64,000 nt of DNA. Origin: Plutella xylostella. Its lineage: Eukaryota; Arthropoda; Insecta; Lepidoptera; Plutellidae. Numbering within the stretch: position 1 is the stretch's first letter; every line of letters begins with the position of its first letter. The notes below the pieces were generated by a model, which made no database searches, had not been told where the DNA came from, and saw only the letters and a program-made list of their open reading frames with translations. The stretch is from assembly GCF_932276165.1 (NCBI RefSeq), contig NC_063998.1, positions 2,926,501-2,990,500 on the forward strand, given 5' to 3'. Position numbers and translations under genes: made by a program. Shown in pieces: positions 11,211 to 20,572 of the stretch.

Positions 11211-11572
11211 ATGAGCCGTTTTCCTTGACAGCTGTCAGTTGAGCTTTTCGGTAAGCCGATAGATGGCGTGAAAACGCAGTGTACCAACTGTCAAAAATTA
11301 CATAGAGAGCAAAGAGTACTAAACTCAGAATAAGAACTCACTAGTTGTGATTAAATGTCGGGTGGTAGCGCGAGCCATCCTTCCGAGGCTCAGACTGCAT
11401 GTGGCTTGGGATAGTGCTAAGTATTCTGTGAATAGTTCTACCCGCGCCGTCACGTAGTGTTCTTTTCTCTATGCGCGCCGTTTGAACGGGTGCTGCGTGC
11501 GAGAACTGATTTTCTATTTTTATTTATTGTATGATCCTAAATAAGATCCCAAAGAAATACTTACAAGACAAG

Positions 11573-11754
11573 ATGAGAATGTGTGCCGTCGCAACTTGTA
11601 AAAATAAAGGACATCATAAATTTCCAAATGATGAAAGCCAGGCGCAACAATGGATTAAGGCGACTCGGATAAATGTGCGAAAAATTGATTGGAAACTGCG
11701 AAAACATTCATGGTTGTGTTCGGATCATTTCATACCAAGTGATTTTCATTCACG
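11573..11754 (+). pseudogene. THAP zinc-finger exon of the copy A transposon
   Basis: The frame beginning MRMCAVATCKNKGHHKFP and ending SWLCSDHFIPSDF has the THAP C2CH pattern: two cysteines four residues apart, about 50 residues on a cysteine and a histidine two apart, and the usual W in WIKATR. THAP fingers bind transposon ends in several DNA transposases. The domain is cut short: after SDFHS the sequence reads GTA and then the Tc1-like element begins, while AGTAAG follows on its other side, so the insertion splits what looks like a GTAAGT splice donor. An in-frame Met also lies at 11531. No catalytic domain remains nearby. Probably the first exon of a transposase gene. Confidence 0.75.
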
Positions 11755-11954
11755 TACAGTGAAACTATAAAGTCCTGAAATTAATGTTTGAGGAACTAAA
11801 ATTTTCAGGAGCCTGGCACCATTAGAAAAGAAACATAAAAGTCATAACAATTGTTTATGTCAATAGGCGGTTGGCTGTTTTTTTGAATTTTCTTATTAAT
11901 TATAAGGATAATGTAGATAAAAGCAACAATTTACGCTTGGTTGCAATTAGGAAG

Positions 11955-12087
11955 ATGAAGAAAAATATTCGTAGTCAAGCTAGTGAAGTTATTTATCGAG
12001 TTTTAATACAATGTTTAGCGGAACATCAAGCTGGACACATTTTGTCGATGTTGGAGGATGTTTACGCTCGTACAGCGTCTATGACGG
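11955..12087 (+). pseudogene. Tc1-like transposase N-terminal exon remnant, copy 1
   Basis: The frame starting MKKNIRSQASEVIYRVL and running to LEDVYARTASMTG looks like a helix-turn-helix N-terminus of insect Tc1-like transposases, in which a region like this leads into a TGVS-type turn. A possible donor GTATGT follows at 12088, and an acceptor TTTTATAG at 12337-12344. It is a remnant: no DDE/D residues follow. Copy 2 (56770-56902) has the same frame with only a few substitutions. Confidence 0.5.
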
Positions 12088-12344
12088 GTATGTAGCATTG
12101 TACAAATTGTAATAACTCATTTTTTATTAGTACCAACGCTTCATTTATCGATAAACCTAGGTTTAGAGCCCAAGTCGAACATTGTTTACATACCACTGAT
12201 TGTAGGTTTCACCTGGTTTCAGTTGAGTCAAACCTTAACATTTTGATACTTGAAGATATATATTTGTTTACTTACTAAATTCACATTGTGTGAATTTGGG
12301 GGGCATTGTGTAACTCAAAAAGATTTTTTTATTTTATTTTATAG

Positions 12345-12500
12345 TTATATCGGACCAGCGTGCCAAAGAGGGCAAAATATGGAATATTTCTAACTCCTGG
12401 AAGAAACAGAACTGGCCGTCCAAAAAGAGAAATTTATGTCTTTACTATGTGTGCCCTTCGTCAACAGATCCAGTTTTTTTTATACAGTTGTAATAACGTT
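12345..12500 (+). pseudogene. Tc1-like transposase second-exon remnant, copy 1
   Basis: After the acceptor the sequence encodes SDQRAKEG, then in a shifted frame FLTPGRNRTGRPKREI and CALRQQIQFF. A stretch like TPGKKRTGRPKREID followed by CALRQ is typical of the linker after the N-terminal helix-turn-helix in this type of transposase. The frame is broken between the two parts, and coding stops before any catalytic domain. Confidence 0.45.
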
Positions 12501-13046
12501 ATCTAAATAAATATTTATTGGTTTCACTTTTAGCCTTCATATTTTCATTATCAAAGAAAAATTTCAAGTATCAAAGTCAGTTATGTTTCGCTATATAGGG
12601 TTGCTACATGAAAGATAGCAGTGCCCTCATTTAATTTCAGGACTTTATAGTTTCACTGTAAGTAAGTTAAATCATTCGCGGTAATGTAAATTAACCATTG
12701 TTACATAACATGATATATTATGTAGGTACCTACCTATCTAACATAAGCACTCAAACAGGTAGGTAGAGTTGCCCAACATGACCCACCAAGTCAGGGATTA
12801 AATTCATTAAAAAGGATTTGAGCTGCATGTAGGTACTTATACGCTGAAGCAACAGTGACATCGACATCATAGAGAAAATAATACTACAATTCTACCTACC
12901 TACGTCACTTTCACATTTCGTTAGCCTCACAGAATAACATATTGTGATCTGAGTGTGTTCTGAGGGTTTGAAAGTTGGTACAACCCCAGACAACGCCATC
13001 TATTTCTCCAAAAAGGAACTTTTTTTTTTTTTAACAAACGCCTCAT

Positions 13047-13622
13047 TGGAAACGTTTGGTTTTGACATTTTGTAAGTGAACTTTTGATTTTTCGTGAGAG
13101 CTTCAACTTTTGTTCTACTTTTGGACCCCCCTGAGGCACTTTCGACTATGACCACTATTGCAGCACTGAAAAAGTTGAAGGTAAAATAGGTGTCCATAAT
13201 ATAATCGCTACCTGGGCACAGCTCTAGCTATTGGTAGTAAGTAACTATATTAGTTACAATTTATGACTTGGCAACTGTAGCTACCGAACCGTAGTACTGG
13301 CACAGTGTAATTTGAAATTACTAGTCGGAAACGAATATGTGTGCGAATATCCACCAGAGTACGTCTGCGTACTAGATTAATTAATTTGCTTTTCAATTTT
13401 GCTGAAACATCCATAATATTTACGATGCTTGTTTAATGTGGAAATTTCGCCACTCTGTTAACACTCAGTAATATTTGCTGCAAAACTGAAATAGCTTTCT
13501 CAACTACAATCAAAATGCCAATTACACAACAACCTCAACAATCTGGTGGCTATAAAGAAGTTCACGAGTAATAAATAACAATAACAAATGTAATTAAAAT
13601 TACTTATTGCTTTTCAAGTTTT
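13047..13622. other. non-coding
   Basis: No gene or repeat recognised between copy A and the LINE tail. Confidence 0.4.
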
Positions 13623-13636
13623 TTTACACCCTATTT

Positions 13637-13895
13637 TTTTTTTTTTTATCTTTATTTATTAAAGAGACTTAGGTCACGTACAATAAACTGTGACCATGTC
13701 AGTCTCATCGAGACATACACTATTTAAATAAATCTTAAACTAGGGTTGTCTTAAGTCTAAACAATATTTTACATAACTATACAATGTTTTGGCCTCAATA
13801 GAACATGGATTTGAAAGGATAGTCTGAAATGCACCAACGTCAATTAGATTGACTCGAAGTTTTCGAAATAACATTGCTCTGTCCGAATTATATTG
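13637..13895 (-). mobile_element. 5'-truncated LINE tail with poly(A)
   Basis: TTTACACCCTATTT occurs at 13623-13636 and 13896-13909, a 14-bp target duplication. Between them, on the minus strand, is a short C-terminal coding piece (13893-13740, with LFRKLRVNLIDVGAF and a stop after DLRQP) followed by a 3' UTR and a poly(A) tail seen as the T-run at 13637-13648. This is a dead 5'-truncated LINE, distinct from the others here. Clade not determined. Confidence 0.8.
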
Positions 13896-13909
13896 TTTAC
13901 ACCCTATTT

Positions 13910-15111
13910 GATCGCATAAGAATATCACTACGCAAATGTTATCTGGAAGAATCGCTTTTAGTAATAAGATCGTTTATACCTTTATGGGATTATTATAATA
14001 ATTATATGTGTCGTATTGCGTCCGGTTTTTCTACACAAATTAATAATAATAATCTATTCATCTAATCTAACAAATTATTCGGTTTTCCCACAACTTATAA
14101 GTACTAGAACTAGAAAATCATCCCCTTCTACAGTCCTATTCTTTCTTTCCTTCAGAAAATCTAGGAACTACACAATACGAGTAATGCAGCGAGGCCGCTA
14201 CTCGAGCCTGGCTTCATTATTTCCTGAGAAACCTTCTTTCAAGCCGCAGCAGCCTTCAGTAAAAAAAAAAACTAGAACGTGCATTTTCGCTGTCTCTTTT
14301 GAAGCAGCCGCCGACAACAGGATACTGTCGACTTCGCGGGGTCTCATATTGTGTTACTTTCCTTTTGTTTTAGACGAAAATAATAGTACTCGACTAAAGT
14401 AGTGTTTAGTAAATGAAATAACGTTTTTAGGGTTCCGTTCGTCAATAGGTAAAAATGTACGAACTGAACCCTTATACGTCTACGTTGAATTGCAAACAAT
14501 ACTACAAAAGCCAAATTTTGAGAAACTATTGACTATTTATGCTTAGTATCATTCCGAATATTAACTTACTGTGTGATAATTAAGTAGGTATGCCTAAGTT
14601 ATATTTATTAATTATATATTTTGAAAGCTGATATAAATGTGTTAAGTATCTATTACCATTTCAAGCATAGCCATGATTGGCTAAACTTAAGTTAATCCTT
14701 AGCTAGAATAACTCAAATGAGAAACGGGGCCTAAGTGTTCGACACAATGATCTTACAGAAACAATCCAATTAGTAATTTCAATTATTCTTGTATGAAACT
14801 CAGCGTTGCGTATGAAACCGTATGTTTATTAGCCAGGAAATGATTACGTTATCCTGAATAATTTATTAAGGCCGACAATTACTTCGGGTCCGAATATTCG
14901 CTTCTATACCTTAGTACCTCTGCATGTAGGGATACGATAATGATAATATAATATGTAATGAAGTACTGAACGTTAGATATGTAAAGAAAGGTGGAATATG
15001 TTTGTACTTACAATAGGTACTTATTGGTATGAACTTAAAATGATTAAAAACAGTTAAGAATTTTGTAGGCCATTTTTTGTCCTTTCTTGTATTATTAATT
15101 TATTATACATA
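13910..15111. other. non-coding
   Basis: The longest open frame (14016-14402, 128 codons) is low in complexity in places, has no recognisable domain and no splice-supported neighbour. I treat it as chance. Confidence 0.4.
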
Positions 15112-15693
15112 TACACTGAAAAAAATTAACAGCTATAAATAAACAAGCCGCTGCTATTTACAACCGAGTAACTTGCTTCGGAGGGAGCCTGCAAAGTTTG
15201 TTGCTAAAATTATACAAGTCAACTTTGTTAACGTATGTTGGTAATGTTAACCCAGTAAGTTGCTCAAAAATACGTATACAAGATTGGTTTCTTCTAATCT
15301 ATTCTCTTAGTAAACTTAACAAACCTATTTTCTATAGTAAATCGAGTTACTTTGTTAAAAATACTCAAGCTTCTTAGTATTACAAATCAATTCAATCTGT
15401 AACTGCAACAACTAACTTGGTTGAAGAAATGAACACAACTGTCGCCACAACCAACGGGCTTTGTTGTGTTTAGCAAAGTAATTTAGTAGGCTCAAATATG
15501 TCGCTTCGTAAAACTAGACAAGAAGCTTGATAATGATAATCAATTTATTGGGTAGGGACTGCTAATCTACTTGGTTATTTCTACTCAATTCATATTGGTA
15601 TACGTAGCCAAGTTACTGGGTACTTCCAATCTAATACACTATGTTCTTTCTAGTCAATTAAGATTGGTATATTTAGCCAAGTTACTTTGTATT

Positions 15694-15926
15694 CTTAGGC
15701 GGGTTTACTGGGTAACCATAGCTAAAATACTTTGTTGCAAGTACCATTTTAAACGACACATATCTATTATGCTATATATTTTCAGTATAAGCTGAACTAT
15801 GACTTTACGTAAAGCCATTATACAAGGTCAGCTCATACTGAAAATATGTAGTTAGATATGTGGTCGTTTAAAATGGTACTTGCAACAAAGTATTTTAGCT
15901 ATGGTTTCCCAGTAAACCCGCCTAAG
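15694..15926. repeat. hairpin inside the 3-kb element
   Basis: Arms of about 100 bp, from CTTAGGCGGGTTTACTGGG to its complement CCCAGTAAACCCGCCTAAG, with a short spacer around 15800-15830. The arms include the AACTTTGT-type motif repeated throughout the element. Confidence 0.85.
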
Positions 15927-16256
15927 AAAAAAAATGAAAGAAAATTATGTACATACGAAATTAGCTTTATTCAGTACACCATACAGTCATTTCAGGTAAC
16001 AAACTACTCTGTTATAAGAATTAATCTTAAAACTAGTACACAATATCAAGAAACTGTGTTTGTTAATACATTGTTTACATAAAAAAACAAATGACAGTTA
16101 TTGTAATGTTAGCAAGTTACTTTACATAAATTTATACTTTTAGTTGATTAGCCAGAACATAAGATAATAAATATAGAATAAGCTAAGATAATAGGTATGT
16201 AATGACCTAACTTTTATACAACCCAATAATACCGTCATATAAACTTTTAAATAGAT

Positions 16257-16562
16257 CTAAATCAAACATAATTCACATTCATCATCGGGAAAATGATCAT
16301 AAATGCTACACTCTAAACAGTTTTTACACCAAAAAAAATTAAAGTGCAATAAATTCTTTACATATTGTTCGTTTTCTATTATAAAATGTTCTGGTTGAGC
16401 TTCATTACAAACCGTCAAAAAATCACACCCAAAACACTTACTAGACAAAATAAAATGTGTCTTAACCCAAGGCCATTTTAAGTATTTCAGTAATTGGAAA
16501 TGATTTTTAGTTAAAAAATTGTCAATATCTATGATCATCGATATCTTTGATGCGTAGGTCAT
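16257..16562 (-). CDS. cysteine-rich 101-residue ORF, unknown
   Basis: I do not recognise this protein. The C-terminal half is rich in cysteine pairs: CFGC, later CKNC and CSIY, and a final CELCLI, with histidines between (QPEHFII, DHFPDD). The spacing suggests a zinc-binding fold. The N-terminal part is hydrophobic and aromatic (FQLLKYLKWPWV). It sits at the middle of the 3-kb element, on the same strand as other coding-like traces at 16733-17480, so it may be the last exon or a decayed piece of that element's own gene. No splice acceptor was confirmed. It could also be chance, but such regular CxxC spacing in AT-rich DNA is unlikely. Confidence 0.4.
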   Translation of the reverse strand: MTYASKISMIIDIDNFLTKNHFQLLKYLKWPWVKTHFILSSKCFGCDFLTVCNEAQPEHFIIENEQYVKNLLHFNFFWCKNCLECSIYDHFPDDECELCLI

Positions 16563-16732
16563 ATCAGGAATATATCGTACCTAATGTAATTTACACATTA
16601 AAGTAATATTAGACAATATTTTGCTTGATGAGAAGTAACTTAAGAATACAATTTAAACATCCATGCATCAATGGATTCACCGACAATAATTATAAAAGGT
16701 GACAGTGAGCCCATATTATAGAAATTTTGTTA

Positions 16733-17480
16733 GCTTACTTGTTACCATAGTACAGATATCGGAGTAACTTCTGACATGAAGAATAATACTGGCCGTGGTC
16801 TCTGCTTTTGAAGGACGTCAAATCTTTTTTGCTGCGTTCTTCAGCCTTAAGGGTGGTGGACGGTGGTATGAACAGCAAACATGCTATGTTTGATGTCTCC
16901 TCTGAACCTGAAATATAGATTATTAGCTATTATTTAGTTTATACCCCTTGTATATTGGTTATCACATAGGTATCATTTAAACTATAGATACTGCCTATGA
17001 TGCTTAACAAAATTCCGTAAAAAACATAGGTAAGAATGAGAAAACATAGGTATTAGAATTTTTATACGAGTCGGGTAGGGTAGGGGTAGAATAGATAGAC
17101 GTATTCAAAAGTACTTAAACTAAAGCAGACAAAAAATAAAAATAAACTGAACTCACCAGGACATATCCTTTCGGTTTTTAAGAGCAGCATATTCATTGAA
17201 GTATTGAGCTGTGGATAACTCTTTTGAAGCAATTATCCTTGTCTCTGTGGTCTCTTCACACCTTTGTTCTACAGCTGTCCAAGGCCTAAGCGTAATTGTG
17301 AAGCCTTAACAGTTTGTCTTCTTCATCTTTCTTATTAGTCCGTCTGGTAAACGAAAGCTTGGAGATAGAGGTGAAGACCTCCGCCTCGGGAGGAGCTTCA
17401 ACAGACACGTCCGTCACGCGACTATGATTTGGGAGAAATGGCCGAAATCTCAGGCTATGTAGCCGATTCCTTGTTTATTT
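16733..17480 (-). pseudogene. coding-like minus-strand segments of the 3-kb element
   Basis: Three open stretches run in the same direction. About 17475-17290 encodes an acidic/basic stretch with VSVEAPPEAEVFTSISKLSF and then RRTNKKDEEDKLL. A shifted frame then gives LRPWTAVEQRC and STAQYFNEYAALKNRKDMS, ending at a GTGAGT donor-like site at about 17157. About 16910-16733, after a TATATTTCAG acceptor, encodes SEETSNIACLLFIPPS and then LKAEERSKKDLTSF up to a stop. The frames do not join cleanly, so this is probably a decayed two-exon gene. No family recognised. Confidence 0.35.
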
Positions 17481-17609
17481 TTTATCAAGTTACTCGGATA
17501 TAAATAGTATTCGCCCACTCAATTGTTAATTAATGAGCTGTGCTTATTTACCAATATATAGGTGGCACGGTTACATGCATCATAGTGAGTTATTTAATTT
17601 TAACTACGT

Positions 17610-17880
17610 TGATGTCTAAAATTAAATAAATTACTTCTTATCATTAAATAATAATGTAAGCTTGTCTATTTTTAACCAAACTCGTAACTGAAAATTTTAG
17701 CCAACTATGATTATATCCAAAATTAAATAACTTACTTATTATGAAACAATAATGTAAGCTTGTCTATTTTTAACCAAGCTCGGTGTAAACTATAGCCAAC
17801 TATGATTATGACTAAAATTAAATAACTTACTTACTATGTAATAAATATGTAACTTGTTTAGTTTCAACCGAATATGGTTT
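17610..17880. repeat. tandem repeat of about 100 bp, three units
   Basis: Units begin with AAAATTAAATAACTTACTTA, pass through AATGTAAGCTTGTCTATTTT and end GCCAACTATGATTAT. The second and third starts lie at about 17720 and 17815, and the third unit is incomplete. They form part of the right repeat-rich arm of the 3-kb element. Confidence 0.8.
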
Positions 17881-18275
17881 TGGTAATTTTTAGTCGAGTT
17901 GGTAATTTAGAAATAGACGAGTACTTTGTTAATAATAGCCAAGAATATTTAGCAATACTTGCTTGTACAATATTAGCTAAGCTTAATTGCATAATTTAAA
18001 TATGTCTTGATTGAATGCAGCTGAATAATTTTTTACCAAGCTAAATTGGTACTTTGCTAAAAATTATTTTTTTCAGTGTACATACATTGTAAAGATGTAA
18101 ACGCTACGATGTCGGCGTAGCTCGTAGCAATATCCTCGTAGCAACTAGCTTTTGTAGCAAAGAAACCAAAATTTCACACACTTCATTGTTCTATGATATC
18201 TAGTCTTTCTACATTGGTGAAGTATCGAAAATTGGTATTTAATTCTGATAACATGGAACAACGCGATCTCGATTG

Positions 18276-18413
18276 TACAGTCAGCTGCATAAGTAGCTGT
18301 ACAATTTTGTACCTTGTCTAACTCAAAAACTGCTTATTCAAACATTGACGGTTTGTTATGTAGGTAGTTTGACAAGGTACAAAAGTGTATAGCTACTTAT
18401 GCAGCTGACTGTA
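18276..18413. mobile_element. 138-bp palindromic MITE
   Basis: The ends TACAGTCAGCTGCATAAGTA are inverted repeats of each other, continuing about 44 bp inward on both sides up to TACCTTGTC/GACAAGGTA. The ends include the TA dinucleotide expected of a mariner-type target. Non-coding. Confidence 0.85.
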
Positions 18414-18855
18414 CTCTATCTGATAGCAATAAGGTTCTTACCCACTTCAACCCTTTTCATAGCTACTTGAACTTTATAAAAGTTACTTTTTGTTTCCATT
18501 CTAAAAAGTGAGTCTATGGTTTGAATCACAATGGATTCTTTAAATATCTTCGACTTTTACCATCTTTTTGCTTAATTGAACAAGACAGGCTTGCATAATT
18601 TCTTATAAAAAAATTAAAACGATGTAATTAACTGTTTCTGCTACTGAGTGTTAATAAGTAGGTATATAAAAAAAACAGGCGAATGACTAACACACACAGA
18701 AGCAGGTTGAGTGAGATATGAAATTCTGCAAACAAACGAGAAGTTTGCATCTTTGTAAAGCATAAACTTATCCAGTCTTACGGTACAGAGAAATTACTCA
18801 GTGAGGGTAGCAACACATGCTTCTTCATCAGAGCTACGTTTATCGCCATACTTTA

Positions 18856-18950
18856 TAGAATAGAATAGAATAGCCGTTTATTAAATTTCATTACATTGAC
18901 ATAAGTAAGTACTTAAAATTATTTTCAATTTTTAATTTTGTATTTAACTT
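18856..18950 (-). repeat. TAGAA repeat joined to a possible LINE or SINE 3' end
   Basis: Three to four TAGAA units at 18856-18875 lead into CCGTTTATTAAATTTCATTACA. A similar TATTC repeat forms the 3' tail of the LINE at 39889, so this is probably another antisense LINE or SINE tail. No duplication found. Confidence 0.4.
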
Positions 18951-19288
18951 ATTATTATTTCCAATTTTATATAAATAAGTAAATTTAATTTATTACATAA
19001 TAATTTTATTTATCTACAATTTTTTTTTGGATAATAATATGTTAAACGGCCTCCCAGCAGCATAATAGTGCAGGGGTTGAGGTAGTGTTCTCCAAGGTTA
19101 CCAGCCTTTCTACTTACTTTAATAATTTATAAATATTAGATACAATTCTGAATTCATCCAAAATGCGGCTTTTTAGGACTTGTTCAGAAAGAGCGTTTTT
19201 TTCTTTAAAAAATAAATAAAAAATGCCTTCAGAATTGGCTTTAGTGGTAATAGGGATTTTTACTTGTATATTGACCAGTTTTTTATAT
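18951..19288. other. non-coding, AT-rich
   Basis: Nothing recognised apart from a TTGG/AATAAT-rich stretch. Confidence 0.35.
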
Positions 19289-19366
19289 ACAGGGTGTTGC
19301 AAAAAGGGTATACTAAGCCGAAACCTACATGTGCAGCATGTTATATCTAAGCCCGAAAATTAATTC
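19289..19366 (+). repeat. single end of the CAGGGTGTTGCAAAAAGG MITE family
   Basis: TATACAGGGTGTTGCAAAAA, then CTAAGCCGAAACCTACATGT and CAGCATGTTATATCTAAGCC, match one end of the elements at 20382-20498 and 24879-25061. No opposite end follows, so this is a fragment. Confidence 0.75.
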
Positions 19367-19824
19367 AGAATTTCTGTAGAAAGCTCGTGATCGTTCCTAC
19401 GTTACTGCATATTGTGTACACTGTGCCTCACTACACATTGCTTGAGGTGGACAAAAGTTTCCAAGAAGGAAACATACTTACATACTCATACATCGCACCA
19501 CGGGACTACATACCTTACTGCACTACACTTAAGAGCTATATCTTAAGCAAGGGTGTAGAACTAAGATAAACAGTTCGTGTGAACTTAGAAGCACATTGTT
19601 GGTGATGAAATTGAAAATCTTTCAGAAAACTGAAGGAAAGTTCCGCGTAAACAAAGTTTCTGCCTGAATTTCAGTTAGTTTGTATGCGGTGTGGGGTCAG
19701 GAGATGTACGGTTTGTACTTACATAGGTTACAGAGGAAAATCTAATCAGTGATCTAGCAGATAAATAATGGTTAATTGCTAGCTTAATTGAATCTATCCT
19801 TCATAAAACATGGAGACTGTATCT

Positions 19825-19961
19825 ATTTCTCCATAGTCGGTTAGAGCATAACCAGGAATTAGTGGTTTACTTTTGACACATCTGTCAAGAATTTTATATG
19901 GAGATGACGTTTAATTTATAACCAATCCCTGGTCGGTTAGATAACCGACTAAGGAGAAATT
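19825..19961. mobile_element. 137-bp MITE with ATTTCTCC ends
   Basis: ATTTCTCCATAGTCGGTTA at the left is matched in inverse by TAACCGACTAAGGAGAAAT at the right with one mismatch. The arms continue with ATAACCAGG/CCTGG-type pairing. Non-coding. Confidence 0.7.
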
Positions 19962-20309
19962 AGCACTAATCCTGCTCCATTCGCTTATTAAATCTCCAAG
20001 ACAATTTCGAAGTCACACTTAATAAATATCAAATATTTATGTTTGCCAAACGTTGGTTAATGGACCAACAAATACACCGAATAACATCAAATAATCTGTG
20101 CATTGTGCATACAAATAACTTTATAATACAGTTCAGAATACGTGGAAACTTCGCCGCAATAGAGGAAATAGCTCTTTGTTCAAAGCTAGTGTGGAAATCT
20201 GTTTAAAAGCATTGAAATAATTGTGTTTTACGGCCCAGTTCTCACTTGAGTCAATCTACCTAAGCATAAATATTAGTACTATAGTAATTTATTTGTTATT
20301 TGTGGTACG

Positions 20310-20572
20310 AACTTATGAATTACCTACGGCAATTTAAAAAAAAAAAATTATGGTTTTAAATTGTCGTTCAGTATGAGTATACAGGTTGTTGAAAAAATGT
20401 TGTACTAAGCCGAAACTTACGTGTGCAGCATGTTATATCTAAGCCCGAAAATGTCAAAAAACTAATTTCACTTAGGATACCCTTTTTACAACATCCTGTA
20501 TACTCAACGACAATTTAAAACCATAATCAATTTTATTTTATTTTTTAAATTGCCGTAGGTAATTCATAAGTT
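20310..20572. mobile_element. foldback element split by a TA-flanked MITE
   Basis: The outer arms AACTTATGAATTACCTACGG (20310) and the complement ending at 20572 extend about 65 bp inward through GGTTTTAAATTGTCGTT. In the loop sits a 117-bp element, 20382-20498, with ends CAGGTTGTTG and CATCCTG-type complement, flanked by TA on both sides. The inner element belongs to the family at 19289 and 24879. Confidence 0.8.

Larger units (their letters stand above)
11757..12658 (+). mobile_element. Tc1-like non-autonomous element, copy 1
   Basis: 902 bp bounded by perfect inverted ends of about 28 bp starting CAGTGAAACTATAAAGTCC, flanked by TA at 11755-11756 and 12659-12660. TA duplication and CAGT ends fit Tc1/mariner/IS630-type transposition. 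A close copy lies at 56572-57541. Inside are two transposase N-terminal exon remnants separated by an intron-like gap, and an AATAAA signal at about 12508. No catalytic domain is present. Confidence 0.88.
11213..13044 (+). mobile_element. AT-flanked DNA transposon, copy A, with THAP exon (ISL2EU-like)
   Basis: The left end starts GAGCCGTTTTCC. The right end, read on the minus strand, starts GAGGCGTTTGTT. Both are flanked by AT (11211-11212 and 13045-13046). The first 120 bp and last 200 bp match copy B (55713-56561) in reverse complement, which fixes the borders. Without the Tc1-like insertion it would be about 930 bp. The only coding trace is a THAP exon reading inward from the left end. AT target duplication, GAG-starting ends and THAP/SAP coding parts fit the ISL2EU group as I know it; that name is an inference. 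Confidence 0.7.
15112..18080. mobile_element. 3-kb element with 15-bp inverted ends and dense internal repeats, family unknown
   Basis: The left end reads TACACTGAAAAAAATTAAC at 15112; the right end at 18080 reads as the same 15-mer on the minus strand. CATA precedes the left end and follows the right end, a possible 4-bp target duplication. Both flanks of the interior are filled with degenerate copies, in both directions, of a motif like AGCCAAGTTACTTTG. There is a hairpin at 15694-15926, tandem units at 17610-17880, and minus-strand coding traces in the middle. CACTG ends with subterminal repeats recall CACTA/Chapaev-type transposons, but no transposase is recognisable, so the class is open. 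Confidence 0.6.

Noticed and set aside
14016..14402. 128-codon plus-strand frame
   Set aside because: No domain, unusual composition with K-runs from an A-run, no splice or repeat context.
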